Shown one piece after another: positions 25,540 to 35,117 of a DNA stretch of 64,000 nucleotides. The stretch lies in assembly GCA_016223145.1 (NCBI GenBank), contig JACRPN010000001.1:1-64000 (forward strand), in the 5' to 3' direction. The notes below the pieces were generated by a model that was given only the letters and a program-made list of their open reading frames with translations, was not told the DNA's origin and did not search any database. The stretch comes from Armatimonadota bacterium (GTDB taxonomy: Bacteria; Armatimonadota; Fimbriimonadia; Fimbriimonadales; Fimbriimonadaceae). Position numbers and translations under genes: made by a program. Within the stretch, counting starts at the first letter, position 1, and every line of letters begins with the position of its first letter.

Positions 25540-28497
25540 CTATTGCACCCAGATCAGCAAGCCCCGCTTCGGCGGCAGGATCACGGCTTGGCCCGCGTCC
25601 AGAATGGACTCCTTCTGGAAGCCCTCAATCTCGGGGCACCGAAGGACGGCTCTCTTTGGATCGATCCCAAGGGCCTTCCAATCCAATGTCATCTGGACGC
25701 GGGCCTCGGCTCCGCCAAAGTTGCCGATGGCGACAAGGGTCCGACCCTTACCAAGATAGGCCGTGGCCTTCACTTCGGCCTTGTCCGTGCGAACGGGACA
25801 ACCCGGCTCCCAATAGCCGATCATCTTCGCCTTGTCGATGCCGAACCGGTCCCAGAACTTCCACAGCGGGTCCGGGTTGATCATCACATTCTCGGTGGTC
25901 CAGCCGTAGCGCGTGGCCATGCCGAACACCATTCCGAGCCATTTGTTGCCGCCGCCCTGGAGCATCTCCCCCATCAGGCCAAACGGGATGCCAGAGACTT
26001 CGACCAGCCATTGCTCCGGCGGCATCGCGTCGTAATTGAAGCTCTCGCCGAACCACAGTCGGTCAACGAAGGGGAAGAACTCTGTGTATTGGTTGGCCGG
26101 CCCGATGGAGAACCCCGTGTTGGAGTGCAGATCCATCATCGGCTCACGGCCGCCCATCGCCAGGACCCTCCGCATGCGCATCAGGACGCGCCTATCAAAA
26201 GTGACATCGTCCAGATAGATGCCGTCGATGCCTACGTTCTTGGCCAGCCAGGCCAACCCCTCGATATAGTAGTTGATCCAGCGTGAAAAGCCCGCCGTAA
26301 CGATCGAGGCGTCGGCCGTTCCCGTTTCGACATACGGTTGATACCATGAGGGGATGTAGCCTGTGCCCAAATGCTCCTGGAGCCAGGCGAACCCGCCCCC
26401 GCCTCCGTTCGTGAAAATCTCATTGCCGAGGCTTCGAAGGGCCCAGATCTCGGTCGTGTAGTTGGTCAGTTCGCGGATGGTGTCGTAGATCTTGACCTTG
26501 CGCCCCGCGCGGTGCTGCGCATCCACAAAGGCTTTCATCTTGGGCACAGCGAGAAACGGATAGTTGATGTACGGGTTGATGTCGTTGGCGTGGTGGACGT
26601 TCACCACGTTTGCCCCCGCTTCTATGGCCTCCGGTTTAGGGGCGTACTCGAACGGGTTGTGATAGAACCGGGTCCTGAAGTGCCAAGCGGTGTCGATCGG
26701 CTTGACCGGCGTGATCAATAGCGCCAAATCAAGTTCTAGCGATTCGCCGGCCCGTAGGGTCCGTTCGCCGGTGTAGAGGCGAGCCGTGGCTTCGCCGCCG
26801 TCGCGGGTGATCATGACACCGCCCTTTCCTCCGTTGGACCACGAGGCAGGCGGCGCGGGACGGAAAAGGTTGAGCATCGGGCCGTGGTAGCTTCCGCCAC
26901 GTAGCTCCACATGCAGCCCCCTATGGACGTCCCCCATCCAGAAACTGTCAAAGGGTCCCTGCCATCTCCAATCGATCGCTTCTGGGGCGAATCCCCCCGC
27001 TCTGCCGAGACCCATGAAGTAGGTCGAGGAACCCTTATGGAAGGGCAGCACCAACGCCAAGTCCTTGAGGTGGAGGTCTTGTTTGGCCCGTAACTGAACA
27101 CGGAGGTTCACATGCCCATCAAATTCCAGATTGCCCACTATGGCAGCATCGATGGATGCGCCCACCGAGACTGATTTCCAGGAGCATTTGCCTTTTCCGT
27201 CTACGAACTCGACCGGGAGCCTGGGCTCCGTCTTGACGAACCCCCCGTCTCCGGCCACCTCCAGAGTGAGAGGGCTTCGCAGGATGGAATTCGGTCCCGC
27301 AGAGAGGCTTTGAGGTAGGCCGCTCCCCCCGACGAGCAATTGGCGCCCAAGGCACGAAACAACATGCCCGCGCCTTTGAACGGGGGTGTAGGGTGGGGTG
27401 GGCCGATCGGCTGTACCGAGGGTCGAGTTGAGCCACCTGAGGCGCGAGTGTCGCCATGGTTGAGAATCGCCGCGATCCTCCAGGATCGTTCCGCTCACGG
27501 TGAGCCGGATCGGCAGGAGCATCGGCGGCGCATTCTCGGGCTTGAGGGTGAGCACGCCTCTATAGGTTCCAGGGCGAGCGGATCGCCCCACGTCCACGCC
27601 CATCCAAAGCGCCTGAGCCAATCCCTGCGGCACATCCACCCGCTTGACCAGCTTGGAGCCATCCCAATTGGTTCCTCCCAAGTTGAAGCAGGTCAGCTTG
27701 CCGGCCCCGATCTTGGAGCGGCCCGGTCCCACCAGGTCTGAGAATTGAACCTTGACGTTCTCTAGGCTTTGCCGTGCGGCGAAGACGCCGACCTGAAAGG
27801 CAAAATACTCGTTGGGTTGAGCTTTGCCTACGATCGCCCTACCCGCACCCGCCTGAATCCACCGGTAGGGCAGGGCATCACGCATCCGGATCGGGAACTC
27901 CCGGGATTCGGGGAAGGCCAAATACGGCTCAGGGTGAGCGCGTAGCAACCGGTCCCTTTCTTCTCGCGTCGCCGCGAGTTCCATCGGTGCGAAGCTGTCA
28001 AACGGTGTGCGCGCCTCAAAACGCAAGAGCGTTGCACGGGGAAGATCGCGGATGGCAGCCCGCGTTCGCTCCGCCCACGCCGCATCGGTTGGGGGTTTGG
28101 GGGCCAGATAGTTGCCGTCGGCGCCTCCCCACACGCCTTGGTAGCGAAACGGCATGGTGTAGATCGCATAGTCTGCTGGCGCGGATAGGGGCCTGAACGC
28201 AACGGTGCCAAGCTCCGGCGTCGCATTGAGGACCAAGACGTCGGGAAGGGGGTTACCCGTTGCCAGATCGACGACTACGAGGGCTTTCTTTTCAGGATTG
28301 GGGTCGTGCCTTCTCCAAGGAAGCTCCACCACAACCGTTTCTGCCGGAGAAACCACCCTGACGATGGCGCGGTGATGGCCCAGGCCATCGACGGGCCACG
28401 GCTTTGCGGCAACCGTGAAGGGAATGCCGGCCGCCTGATTGCCATGGACCGACGGAACAAGGGCAAGGCATGTTGTGAGAACGGCCAAGGGCACCAT
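25540..28497 (-). CDS. Secreted glycoside-hydrolase-like protein (DUF6067-like)
   Basis: 985 residues with a signal peptide (MVPLAVLTTCLALVPSVHG). The first 550 residues are beta-sandwich-like. About 600-900 is a TIM-barrel-like part with NVVNVHHANDINPYINYPF, VKIYDTIRELTNYT, the acidic YLDDVTFDRR and MMDLHSNTGF, followed by LWFGESFNYD. This arrangement matches proteins annotated as DUF6067 or glycoside hydrolase-like, in which the Asp/Glu of these strands are presumed catalytic. The end is a small beta domain. Substrate unknown. First of four minus-strand genes (25540-31917) that appear to form a glycan-use cluster, though with own gaps of 27-142 bp. Confidence 0.8.
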   Translation of the reverse strand: MVPLAVLTTCLALVPSVHGNQAAGIPFTVAAKPWPVDGLGHHRAIVRVVSPAETVVVELPWRRHDPNPEKKALVVVDLATGNPLPDVLVLNATPELGTVAFRPLSAPADYAIYTMPFRYQGVWGGADGNYLAPKPPTDAAWAERTRAAIRDLPRATLLRFEARTPFDSFAPMELAATREERDRLLRAHPEPYLAFPESREFPIRMRDALPYRWIQAGAGRAIVGKAQPNEYFAFQVGVFAARQSLENVKVQFSDLVGPGRSKIGAGKLTCFNLGGTNWDGSKLVKRVDVPQGLAQALWMGVDVGRSARPGTYRGVLTLKPENAPPMLLPIRLTVSGTILEDRGDSQPWRHSRLRWLNSTLGTADRPTPPYTPVQRRGHVVSCLGRQLLVGGSGLPQSLSAGPNSILRSPLTLEVAGDGGFVKTEPRLPVEFVDGKGKCSWKSVSVGASIDAAIVGNLEFDGHVNLRVQLRAKQDLHLKDLALVLPFHKGSSTYFMGLGRAGGFAPEAIDWRWQGPFDSFWMGDVHRGLHVELRGGSYHGPMLNLFRPAPPASWSNGGKGGVMITRDGGEATARLYTGERTLRAGESLELDLALLITPVKPIDTAWHFRTRFYHNPFEYAPKPEAIEAGANVVNVHHANDINPYINYPFLAVPKMKAFVDAQHRAGRKVKIYDTIRELTNYTTEIWALRSLGNEIFTNGGGGGFAWLQEHLGTGYIPSWYQPYVETGTADASIVTAGFSRWINYYIEGLAWLAKNVGIDGIYLDDVTFDRRVLMRMRRVLAMGGREPMMDLHSNTGFSIGPANQYTEFFPFVDRLWFGESFNYDAMPPEQWLVEVSGIPFGLMGEMLQGGGNKWLGMVFGMATRYGWTTENVMINPDPLWKFWDRFGIDKAKMIGYWEPGCPVRTDKAEVKATAYLGKGRTLVAIGNFGGAEARVQMTLDWKALGIDPKRAVLRCPEIEGFQKESILDAGQAVILPPKRGLLIWVQ

Positions 28498-28639
28498 TGC
28501 GGGAGCGTACCCTTGACCCTAATGTGGCCCACCCCATATGGGAGTGCCGAGAAATGCAGTTTGGCGGCTCTATCACTACGATCTTTGAGCCTTAGTCGCC
28601 CAGGCGAGACGACTGGGCGACCTCTTTCTCAACAGACCC

Positions 28640-29677
28640 CTACGAGCCGACGTTCTTCAACCCGTTGCCATACTCTTCCAAGAACCCCAGGTCCCCGTGG
28701 ACTTTCAAGTACTCCGCGTCGATCCACGCCGCAAAGCTCGTGACGTGACGCACGCCGCGTTTGGCATACGCCTTGAGGTCCTCAAGGAACACCCCCTTCA
28801 TCCATGGGATCTTGGGCACGGGACGCCGCCAGCCCGAAAACCGCGACATATCTAGCCAGTACTCCAGAGCTTGCGCCGTCTCAGCGGGGAACACCTTGAG
28901 GTTGGCTTCGAGCGCGTTGAGGCCGTCCTTCTCCTGAAGCTGCTGATCATAGGGGACGTCGTACCGCCTGTGGATTGGCGCGAACTCAAGGAACACGCCC
29001 TTCTTCGGCTTAACTTTCGACGGCGGCAGGATCGTGTTGGCATAGGAAAGGTGCGCCAGGCTCGCTTTGGGGTTGTCTTTCCGGAGGACGCCCACCAGGT
29101 GATTGTTGAGCAACAGCGCCTGGTCTGAATCGCCAAGCTCCCGGCACTTGGGGCAGCGGCACCATTCGGCGCCGTCGTCTCCCCAAAGAAAGTGCCGGCC
29201 GGTCGTGGGTCTGAGCACCTCCGAAATCCGCAAAGCGCTCTGAGCGACAGCATCTAGCGCGGCTCTGGAGCACACGCAGAGGTTGGCGTCGGGCACTCGT
29301 CCACCCTTGTCGTTCATCCGGAAGAGTGATGGGTCTTTCTCAAAGAGGGCTCGCGGCAAAAGCTCCCTCATGGCGTGAAGCTCGTATTCCACCTCAAGCC
29401 CGAGCTTGCGACAGCTCTCCAGAAACTGCTGGCCGGCGTCCGACTGAACGAAGCGCATGACATGGCTCGGGGCGCTGCCGTGATGCAGGGCGATCGTCGT
29501 CAGCCCCGCCTTGGCCGCCCGCTCGGGCCAGTCCCTAAGCGAGAGGTCCTCAGGGTAGATCACCACGCCCCGAGTCTTGAAGTAGGGCTGTTTGGGCTCA
29601 GGCATCGACATTACGCCTCGATCCACGCAGAGCGCCGCTCCGGCCAGCAGCAGGTCGCGACGCGATGGACCTTTCAT
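28640..29677 (-). CDS. DUF4838-like protein with Tat-type leader
   Basis: 345 residues. The start MKGPSRRDLLLAGAALCV has a twin-Arg leader shape. The body shows ELHAMRELLP, NLCVCSRAALDAV, FLWGDDGAEWCRCPKCRELGDSDQALLLNN (a Cys-rich loop at about 165-187) and EFAPIHRRYDVPYD. The Trp-C-x-C-x2-C loop and YANT...EFAPIHR order are typical of DUF4838, associated with carbohydrate-active loci. The protein probably binds or hydrolyses a glycan. It lies 142 bp upstream of the DUF6067-like gene on the same strand. Confidence 0.75.
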   Translation of the reverse strand: MKGPSRRDLLLAGAALCVDRGVMSMPEPKQPYFKTRGVVIYPEDLSLRDWPERAAKAGLTTIALHHGSAPSHVMRFVQSDAGQQFLESCRKLGLEVEYELHAMRELLPRALFEKDPSLFRMNDKGGRVPDANLCVCSRAALDAVAQSALRISEVLRPTTGRHFLWGDDGAEWCRCPKCRELGDSDQALLLNNHLVGVLRKDNPKASLAHLSYANTILPPSKVKPKKGVFLEFAPIHRRYDVPYDQQLQEKDGLNALEANLKVFPAETAQALEYWLDMSRFSGWRRPVPKIPWMKGVFLEDLKAYAKRGVRHVTSFAAWIDAEYLKVHGDLGFLEEYGNGLKNVGS

Positions 29678-29703
29678 AGCCTATCTTGGCTTGAATCCCG
29701 GGC

Positions 29704-30849
29704 TCAAGACGAGGTTCGCGCCTTCTTGCACCATTCAGAAACCCTTCTGACGCGCTCGATCCCCTCTTCGCCGCAGATCTCTGGGAGCTCATCCGAGATG
29801 CCGAGGACCAGCCTCGGGTGGAAGAGCTCGACGATCCGCTCGACGCAGTGCATCAGCTCCTCCTCGGGATAGGTGTCCATGAAGAGCACCGCCGGGATGC
29901 CGTCCAGCAGGATCTTGTCGCCGAGGTGTTCGGCAATGGCGTCAAGCTCCAGGTCGCCCTGCGGCTTGGGCGTCAGCGCCTCGATGCCGTCGAACGGCAT
30001 GTCCTTGAGGCGAGGCATGAGGTTCTTGAAGTAGCCGTCGATGTGGATGTAAGTGAAGATGCCGGCTTGACGAAGCTGGCTCATCCGCCGTTCGTACCAG
30101 GGCAGATAGTAGTCCTCGAAGATCGCAGGGGAGATCAACTGCTCATGGAGATTCTCGCCGACGTTGAGGATCTTGGGCCAGGGGTGAGTTGAGTCGGAGA
30201 GGGGGTGAGTCGGTGAGTCGGTGAGATCCGAATACAGAGAGTCGTACGACCGGTCGATGGCCTCCATCGCCGCCTCAACCACAGCCCGGTCATCCGCCAG
30301 CGCGTAGACCAGATCTTCGAGCTTCATGAAGGTCTGCGCCAGGGCCTGGTAAGGACTCTTCGGCAGAAAGAACTGGGGCTCTCCGAGGTCGCCCATGTAT
30401 TCCGAGCCCTGTCGGAACAGCTCTGCGTCGAATCGAACCTGGGAGCGTTCAAGCACCCAGATGAGCGCTCGGAGGTCGCTCGGCGTCTTGGCCAAAAACT
30501 CCACCTCCCGCCACGTGTCGTCCTGAGTCTTCTGATGGCGGCTGGTAAGGATGCCTTTCGGTGTCTTGAACACCCGGTGCAGCGTGTCGCCATCCTGAGT
30601 GTCCTCTATCACGACCTCGGGCGTGTAGTGGGTCTCGAGGGGATAGGGTGCGTCGTTGTAATAGGCCAGGTACCGCATCGAGCAGCCGACGTCTCGATAG
30701 ACGTCCCTCACTTCGGCATCCCGATAGCGGGCGGACAAGTTGCCAAACTGCTTTTGGTAAGCGAGCCACGGCTCAAACCGAGGCTGGAAGAACACGTGAG
30801 GGAGCGGCTTCCTTTCGAAAACCGCCAAATTCATCTCTTTGAACGTCAT
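29704..30849 (-). CDS. Uroporphyrinogen-decarboxylase-fold protein with an internal octamer repeat
   Basis: 381 residues. The URO-D/MtaA-like barrel is seen in LVYALADDRAVVEAAMEAID, the conserved YYLPWYERRMSQLRQAG, the TYIHIDGYFKNLMPRLKD strand (equivalent to the catalytic-core His/Asp region), GIEALTPKPQGD and LVLGISDELPE. In heterotrophs with such clusters these proteins are usually not porphyrin enzymes but methyltransferase-like or unknown. Residues about 209-223 (DLTDSPTHPLSDSTHP) come from a GTGAGTCG octamer repeat and disrupt no frame, suggesting a surface loop. Starts at ATG 30849 or 30834; the second has AAAGAG before it. Confidence 0.8.
   Translation of the reverse strand: MTFKEMNLAVFERKPLPHVFFQPRFEPWLAYQKQFGNLSARYRDAEVRDVYRDVGCSMRYLAYYNDAPYPLETHYTPEVVIEDTQDGDTLHRVFKTPKGILTSRHQKTQDDTWREVEFLAKTPSDLRALIWVLERSQVRFDAELFRQGSEYMGDLGEPQFFLPKSPYQALAQTFMKLEDLVYALADDRAVVEAAMEAIDRSYDSLYSDLTDSPTHPLSDSTHPWPKILNVGENLHEQLISPAIFEDYYLPWYERRMSQLRQAGIFTYIHIDGYFKNLMPRLKDMPFDGIEALTPKPQGDLELDAIAEHLGDKILLDGIPAVLFMDTYPEEELMHCVERIVELFHPRLVLGISDELPEICGEEGIERVRRVSEWCKKARTSS
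30182..30225. repeat. Octamer repeat (GTGAGTCG) within the URO-D-like gene
   Basis: Tandem GTGAGTCG-type units (GTGAGTCG GTGAGTCG GTGAG plus a diverged unit further left) lie in frame in the coding sequence on the opposite strand. Unit length 8 is not a multiple of three, so the repeat number matters for the frame. Confidence 0.75.
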
Positions 30850-30895
30850 CGCTATTCACGATTGGTCTTCGACACTGCTAGCGCCCTCCCGCCAA

Positions 30896-30932
30896 CCTAC
30901 AAAACTACAAACCTACGAACCTACGAACCTAA
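30896..30932. repeat. Octamer repeat array (CTACGAAC units)
   Basis: CTACAAAC CTACGAAC CTACGAAC CTAAG-type units end five bases from the stop codon of the downstream esterase gene on the minus strand. A related CCTACGAACCGACGGACCTAAG stretch occurs at about 61050-61071. Confidence 0.75.
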
Positions 30933-30936
30933 GTTC

Positions 30937-31917
30937 CTATCCCCACAACTCCTTCAAGAACCGGATCTTGCACTGGTTGTGGAAGCCGCCGCCGCCCTCA
31001 TGGCCGTTGTACGGGTAGACCTCGATCGCCCTGTCCGCGCCGCCCCAGTGGTTGTAAGCAGCAAACACCGTCGAAGGCGGGCAGATCTGGTCCATCATGC
31101 CCACAGAAAAGAGCGTTCTGGCTTTGGCGCGAGCTCCCAGGTTGACGCCGTCGAAGTAGGAAAGCGTCTGGAACACCCTTTCCGTCTTGTCGCGGTGCAC
31201 GTTGCAGAACCGCGCGATCTCCTGATAGGGATAGCTGTCCACGATCTCAGTAGCCCGCCGATAGTGGCAAAGGAACGGTACGTCCGGCATCGCCGCCTGC
31301 ACGTCCGACACGAGCCCCGCCGCGGCGATCGTGATGCCGCCCCCTTGCGACCCGCCGGTCACGCAGATGCGGGCTGGGTCGATGGCCTCGTGCCCCCGGA
31401 CCGCCTCGATCATGCGCACGGCGTCCGTGAACACCCTTCGGTAGTAGTAGTGCTTCGGGTCCAGGATGCCCTGGGTCATGAATCCGGGAATCGAGGGGCT
31501 GCCCCCCTCGCCGTAGGCATCGGCGGTGTCGCCGTGGGTCCAGCCGACCGCCGCGCCCTGCCCACGCGTGTCCATGACCGCGTGCGCATAACCGAAACAG
31601 GACCACTGGAGCCAATCGGTCGCAAACCCGCGTCCGCCGGTGTAGCCCAGGTACTCGACCACGCATGGCAGGGGACGCTTTGCATTCTTGGGCAGCACCA
31701 GCCAGCCTTTGATCGGCTGCCCTCCGAAACCGTGGAAGGTGAGATCGAAACAATCTTGTGCGATGAGGCCGCTTTGAATAGGCTCGAACGCGGCCTGAAG
31801 CGGATGCTGACGGGCCGATTCGAGCGTGGCCTGCCAGAAGGCGTCGAAATCGGGCAACTCGATGCGATCTGGCTTGTAGGATTGGAGTTGGTCGAGACAG
31901 AGGTCGAAGAGCGCCAT
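30937..31917 (-). CDS. Acetyl xylan esterase / cephalosporin-C deacetylase family
   Basis: 326 residues, no signal peptide. alpha/beta hydrolase of the carbohydrate esterase 7 kind: GWLVLPKN, oxyanion-type VEYLGYTGGRGF (Tyr-containing), RGQGAAVGWTHGD, nucleophile Ser in TGGSQGG (about 188-194), Asp in GMMDQICPPST (about 273-283) and His in YNGHEGGGG (about 303-311). It should remove acetyl groups from xylo-oligosaccharides inside the cell. It sits next to the URO-D-like and glycoside-hydrolase-like genes. Confidence 0.9.
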   Translation of the reverse strand: MALFDLCLDQLQSYKPDRIELPDFDAFWQATLESARQHPLQAAFEPIQSGLIAQDCFDLTFHGFGGQPIKGWLVLPKNAKRPLPCVVEYLGYTGGRGFATDWLQWSCFGYAHAVMDTRGQGAAVGWTHGDTADAYGEGGSPSIPGFMTQGILDPKHYYYRRVFTDAVRMIEAVRGHEAIDPARICVTGGSQGGGITIAAAGLVSDVQAAMPDVPFLCHYRRATEIVDSYPYQEIARFCNVHRDKTERVFQTLSYFDGVNLGARAKARTLFSVGMMDQICPPSTVFAAYNHWGGADRAIEVYPYNGHEGGGGFHNQCKIRFLKELWG

Positions 31918-31994
31918 GACTTGGTTCGATTATGGTCTGAGGAGGACATCTCGCGGCCTGATGCGCCGATTGGGTACAACATCCAAGCATCTTC

Positions 31995-32069
31995 GGGCGG
32001 TTAGCTCAGCGGTAGAGCACTTCGTTCACACCGAAGGGGTCACTGGTTCAAATCCAGTACCGCCCACCA
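31995..32069 (+). tRNA. tRNA-Val (anticodon CAC)
   Basis: Full cloverleaf: acceptor GGGCGGT/ACCGCCC, D stem GCTC/GAGC, anticodon stem CTTCG/CGAAG with loop TTCACAC (anticodon CAC), T stem ACTGG/CCAGT with loop TTCAAAT, followed by an encoded CCA in ACCA. Divergent from the esterase gene. Confidence 0.97.
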
Positions 32070-32148
32070 TCTCGTTCTTCTTCGCAGCAAACCAGGTTCA
32101 ATGTTGAGACGGCGCTCGGTGCGCGCGTTCACTGGATAGAGGCCCAAG

Positions 32149-33783
32149 ATGGTGTACCTGGCAGCCGCCGCTTCCCTTCGCTTGTTCACGTCGCTCCCGA
32201 TCACGTTCTCCGGCCTTCTCGCCGAAATGACCGATCCCGCTTCGCTTGCGCGATGGCCGGAGCCGACCTATCAGTGCCTTCAGGCGTCCTCCTACAACCG
32301 GGAGTCCGTCAAGCGCGATGCGCCGGGATGGTTCGCCGACAGCGATGGCACCGGGTTCATTCGAACGGAAGTGATTGGGGGCCGGCAGGAGTGGGTGATG
32401 ATGGAGCATTCCGGACCCGGATGCATCACCAAAATCTGGACGCCGTTCTTCTATTACGACTTCAACAACCGAGTAGGGCCCAACGTCAACGTCTATCTCG
32501 ACGGCTCCACGACGCCCGTGATTCACGAGCCGCTCATCTCGTTGGTTTGCGGCAAGGGGAGCATCGGGGCGCCCTGGGCGGCGTATTCCGCCCGCGCGGG
32601 CAATCTTTATCTGCCGATTCCCTTCGCCAAATCGGCGAAGGTCACGATGTCCCTGCGGCCGTTCTACTTCATCATCAACTACCGGGCGTATCCGGCGGGC
32701 ACCGCAGTCGAGAGCTTCCGCACGGAAGACACGGCGAGACGGAAGACCGATCTTGTCCGCGCGGCGAGGGCCCTTATGACGAACCCACCCTTGGTGCCCA
32801 AACCCGCTGGCTACCGTATCGAGGGTGGCGAAACGGCATCGACCAAGCCACCCGCGGGTCCCAACGCGATCAAGTGCTTGACCCTTCGAATCGCCGATAT
32901 CTATCGAAGACCGGAGCTCTTAAGGAACCTCGTCTTGGAGATCACCTTCGATGGCCGGGAGACCGTCTGGTGCCCGGTAGGCGATTTCTTCTGCAGCGCC
33001 GATTCGTTGCACGCCTACCGCACGGCAAAGCGCCGCGTGGATTCGGATGGCTTGCTGGTAAGCCGTTGGGTGATGCCTTACAAAGCCAGCTGTGAAGTGC
33101 GCCTCCGAAACCTCTCCCGGACAAGCGCCGAGGTGGAACTTGGGCTCGGAACGCAGCCTTGGAAATGGGACTCTCGCTCCATGCACTTCTATGCGCGCTG
33201 GCGGCCGGACGACGTGGTGCCTGGCACTCCGTTCCAGGACTGGAACTTCGTGGACATATCCGGCAAAGGCGTGTATGTTGGGGACGCCTGGACGGTGCTC
33301 AACATCCGCAAGGACTCCTGGTGGGGCGAGGGCGACGAGAAGATCTACGTGGACGACGCCTATAAGAAGGGCTTCCCAACCCACTTCGGCACGGGCACCG
33401 AAGACTACTATGGCTGGGCCGGCGGCGTGTATCCGGTGAAGGAGGACGAGTTCTCTGCGCCCTTCCTTTCCAACGTCAAGGTGGGAGGACTCGACGGCCA
33501 CACCCAAGGCGTAAACATTTGCACCCGTGAACGCGGCCTGGATGCGATCCCCTTCCTAAGAAGGCTGAGGTTTGATATGGAGTCGTCCTTTGGGACCGAT
33601 ATGCGCCAGAAGTGGGACCTACTGGGGTACTCCTCGGTGGTCTTCTTCTATGCATTCCCCGGCGCGACCCACAACCGACCGGCAGAGTCGAAAGAGGCCG
33701 CCAAGGGTTACCTAGAGTTCGATGATGTGAAAGCTCGATCCGAGGCTATCAAGGGCGGTATCGGAAGGAGTGGACGTCCATAA
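32149..33783 (+). CDS. DUF2961 family protein
   Basis: 544 residues with a hydrophobic, signal-like start (about 1-25). DUF2961 hallmarks: SYNRESVKRDAPGWFADSD, EWVMMEHSGPGCITKIWTPF, YLDGSTTPVIHEPL, LPIPFAKSAKVTM, GDFFCSADSLHAY, WVMPYKASCEVRLRN and GKGVYVGDAWTVLN, ending with GTGTEDYYGWAGG. These proteins form a jelly-roll pair; members have been linked to fructan or other glycan breakdown, and some are glycoside hydrolases. Substrate unknown here. A GAGG ribosome site lies upstream of ATG 32149. It is 79 bp past the tRNA. Confidence 0.85.
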   Translation: MVYLAAAASLRLFTSLPITFSGLLAEMTDPASLARWPEPTYQCLQASSYNRESVKRDAPGWFADSDGTGFIRTEVIGGRQEWVMMEHSGPGCITKIWTPFFYYDFNNRVGPNVNVYLDGSTTPVIHEPLISLVCGKGSIGAPWAAYSARAGNLYLPIPFAKSAKVTMSLRPFYFIINYRAYPAGTAVESFRTEDTARRKTDLVRAARALMTNPPLVPKPAGYRIEGGETASTKPPAGPNAIKCLTLRIADIYRRPELLRNLVLEITFDGRETVWCPVGDFFCSADSLHAYRTAKRRVDSDGLLVSRWVMPYKASCEVRLRNLSRTSAEVELGLGTQPWKWDSRSMHFYARWRPDDVVPGTPFQDWNFVDISGKGVYVGDAWTVLNIRKDSWWGEGDEKIYVDDAYKKGFPTHFGTGTEDYYGWAGGVYPVKEDEFSAPFLSNVKVGGLDGHTQGVNICTRERGLDAIPFLRRLRFDMESSFGTDMRQKWDLLGYSSVVFFYAFPGATHNRPAESKEAAKGYLEFDDVKARSEAIKGGIGRSGRP

Positions 33784-33849
33784 ATGGGGCAGGCCCCCCG
33801 GGGCAAGGGGAGCCTGCGGAAGCAAAAGACGAGTTGAAAGCAGATGAGT

Positions 33850-34689
33850 CTACTTTCGGCGACGGAGCAGAGCGACAACCCCCAGGCCGAGCACTGCCAT
33901 GCTGCCCGGTTCTGGGACCGCTGTCACCGTGCCGTTCATGATAACGGCCAGGAGACGGCTGGTGTCGGCTTCAATTTGTCCGTTAACCTCTTGGCTGCCA
34001 TACACCTTGTACGAAAAGATGTCCGAGTGCTCCCCGGATTCCGAAGCCAGGTCGTCGTCGTACCAGAAGTTCTGGGGGTCGAGCTGCTCGCGTCCCCAAT
34101 ACTCCGCGCCAGTGAACGTCGGGTCGTCCTGCATCAGCTCTTCGAGCGTGATGGTGCGGTTGCGCGCGTTGTTGTAGATGTCCACAAAGAAGATGGGGCT
34201 GGTGTCCAGATCTGGGGCGGGATTGAACACGCCATCACGGATTGCCTGGCTGCCGTCGCCCAAGGTGACCAGTTCGGAGTGCCACTCGGGCAGGATCGTC
34301 GGCTTCTTGATGACCTGGTTCTGGCTTGCCCCGGGATAGAGCCAGTTTCGGATGATGCTTCCCTGGTCGAAGAGGCGATTGAAGCTCACGCCAAAGTGGG
34401 TAAAGCTTCCCTGCGAGACTCGGGCTGTCTCGGAGTAGTAGCGTATGAGCACGCCGGCCTGGCCGCTGAAGCTGGTGTCGGTGACCGTCGGCGCGCCAAA
34501 GGCCGAGTAGTTATAGGTGTGAAAGACGTCGGAGGAACTGCCTCCGTGGATCTCGATTTCAAAGCCGCATGAGTCTCTTGAGTCGTCGTTCCAGACGTCA
34601 AAGTTGCTCAAAGCGCCCCGAATGTTCAGAGCCGGCGCCTGCGAGGCGATCGCGGCGAGAAGAAAGGAAAGGGCCATTACTCGTTTCAT
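33850..34689 (-). CDS. PEP-CTERM sorting domain protein
   Basis: 279 residues from ATG 34689, which has GGAGGA upstream and a signal peptide (MKRVMALSFLLAAIASQAPA) directly after; the longer frame upstream adds a non-signal stretch. The mature part is beta-rich with NFDVWNDDSRDSCGFEIEIHG near the start. The C-terminus is the PEP-CTERM signal: VPEPGSMAVLGLGVVALLRRRK. Function unknown; probably surface or matrix exposed. Only two Cys occur near the start. Confidence 0.88.
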   Translation of the reverse strand: MKRVMALSFLLAAIASQAPALNIRGALSNFDVWNDDSRDSCGFEIEIHGGSSSDVFHTYNYSAFGAPTVTDTSFSGQAGVLIRYYSETARVSQGSFTHFGVSFNRLFDQGSIIRNWLYPGASQNQVIKKPTILPEWHSELVTLGDGSQAIRDGVFNPAPDLDTSPIFFVDIYNNARNRTITLEELMQDDPTFTGAEYWGREQLDPQNFWYDDDLASESGEHSDIFSYKVYGSQEVNGQIEADTSRLLAVIMNGTVTAVPEPGSMAVLGLGVVALLRRRK

Positions 34690-35117
34690 GAAGGGTTCCT
34701 CCGGCCAATCAGCCAGTAACCGAATGAGGCGGGCCGCTTTGAGTCTGATACGATACAAATTCGTCAAGATTTGAATGGCGATTCGGGGTCCCTCAGGCAT
34801 CTTCTGAGGCAGCAGCGAGTTCCGAGACGCCCCGAGCTTCGGGGATTCGGCATGGCGCGCAACCCACGCCAGGGGGGTTGACGATGCTGCCAGAGCTTGT
34901 TCCCAAACTGAGGCACGCCGCGAGGCGCGGCCGGCCGAACGGAGGCGGCGAGCCTTCGAGGTTGGTAGGCATCGCGAGGCCGCTTCTCCAGGCCCGAGGG
35001 GCCGACCTCAGTCACCGCAGCGCAGCGCCCCGGAACCCGGTTCCGGAGTCGCGCAGGGACTGAAAGGTCGCCTTAGGGACTGTTGGTGTGGCCTATGGTC
35101 GTCTGGCCATCCGCCTC
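34690..35117. other. Intergenic region with short palindromes
   Basis: No supportable gene. It contains CCCCGAG-CTT-CGGGG-like (about 34831-34846) and CCGGAACC-C-GGTTCCGG (about 35031-35047) hairpins and a long GC-rich tract. The promoter of the PEP-CTERM gene must lie at its left end, but no clear -35/-10 pair was found. Confidence 0.55.
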
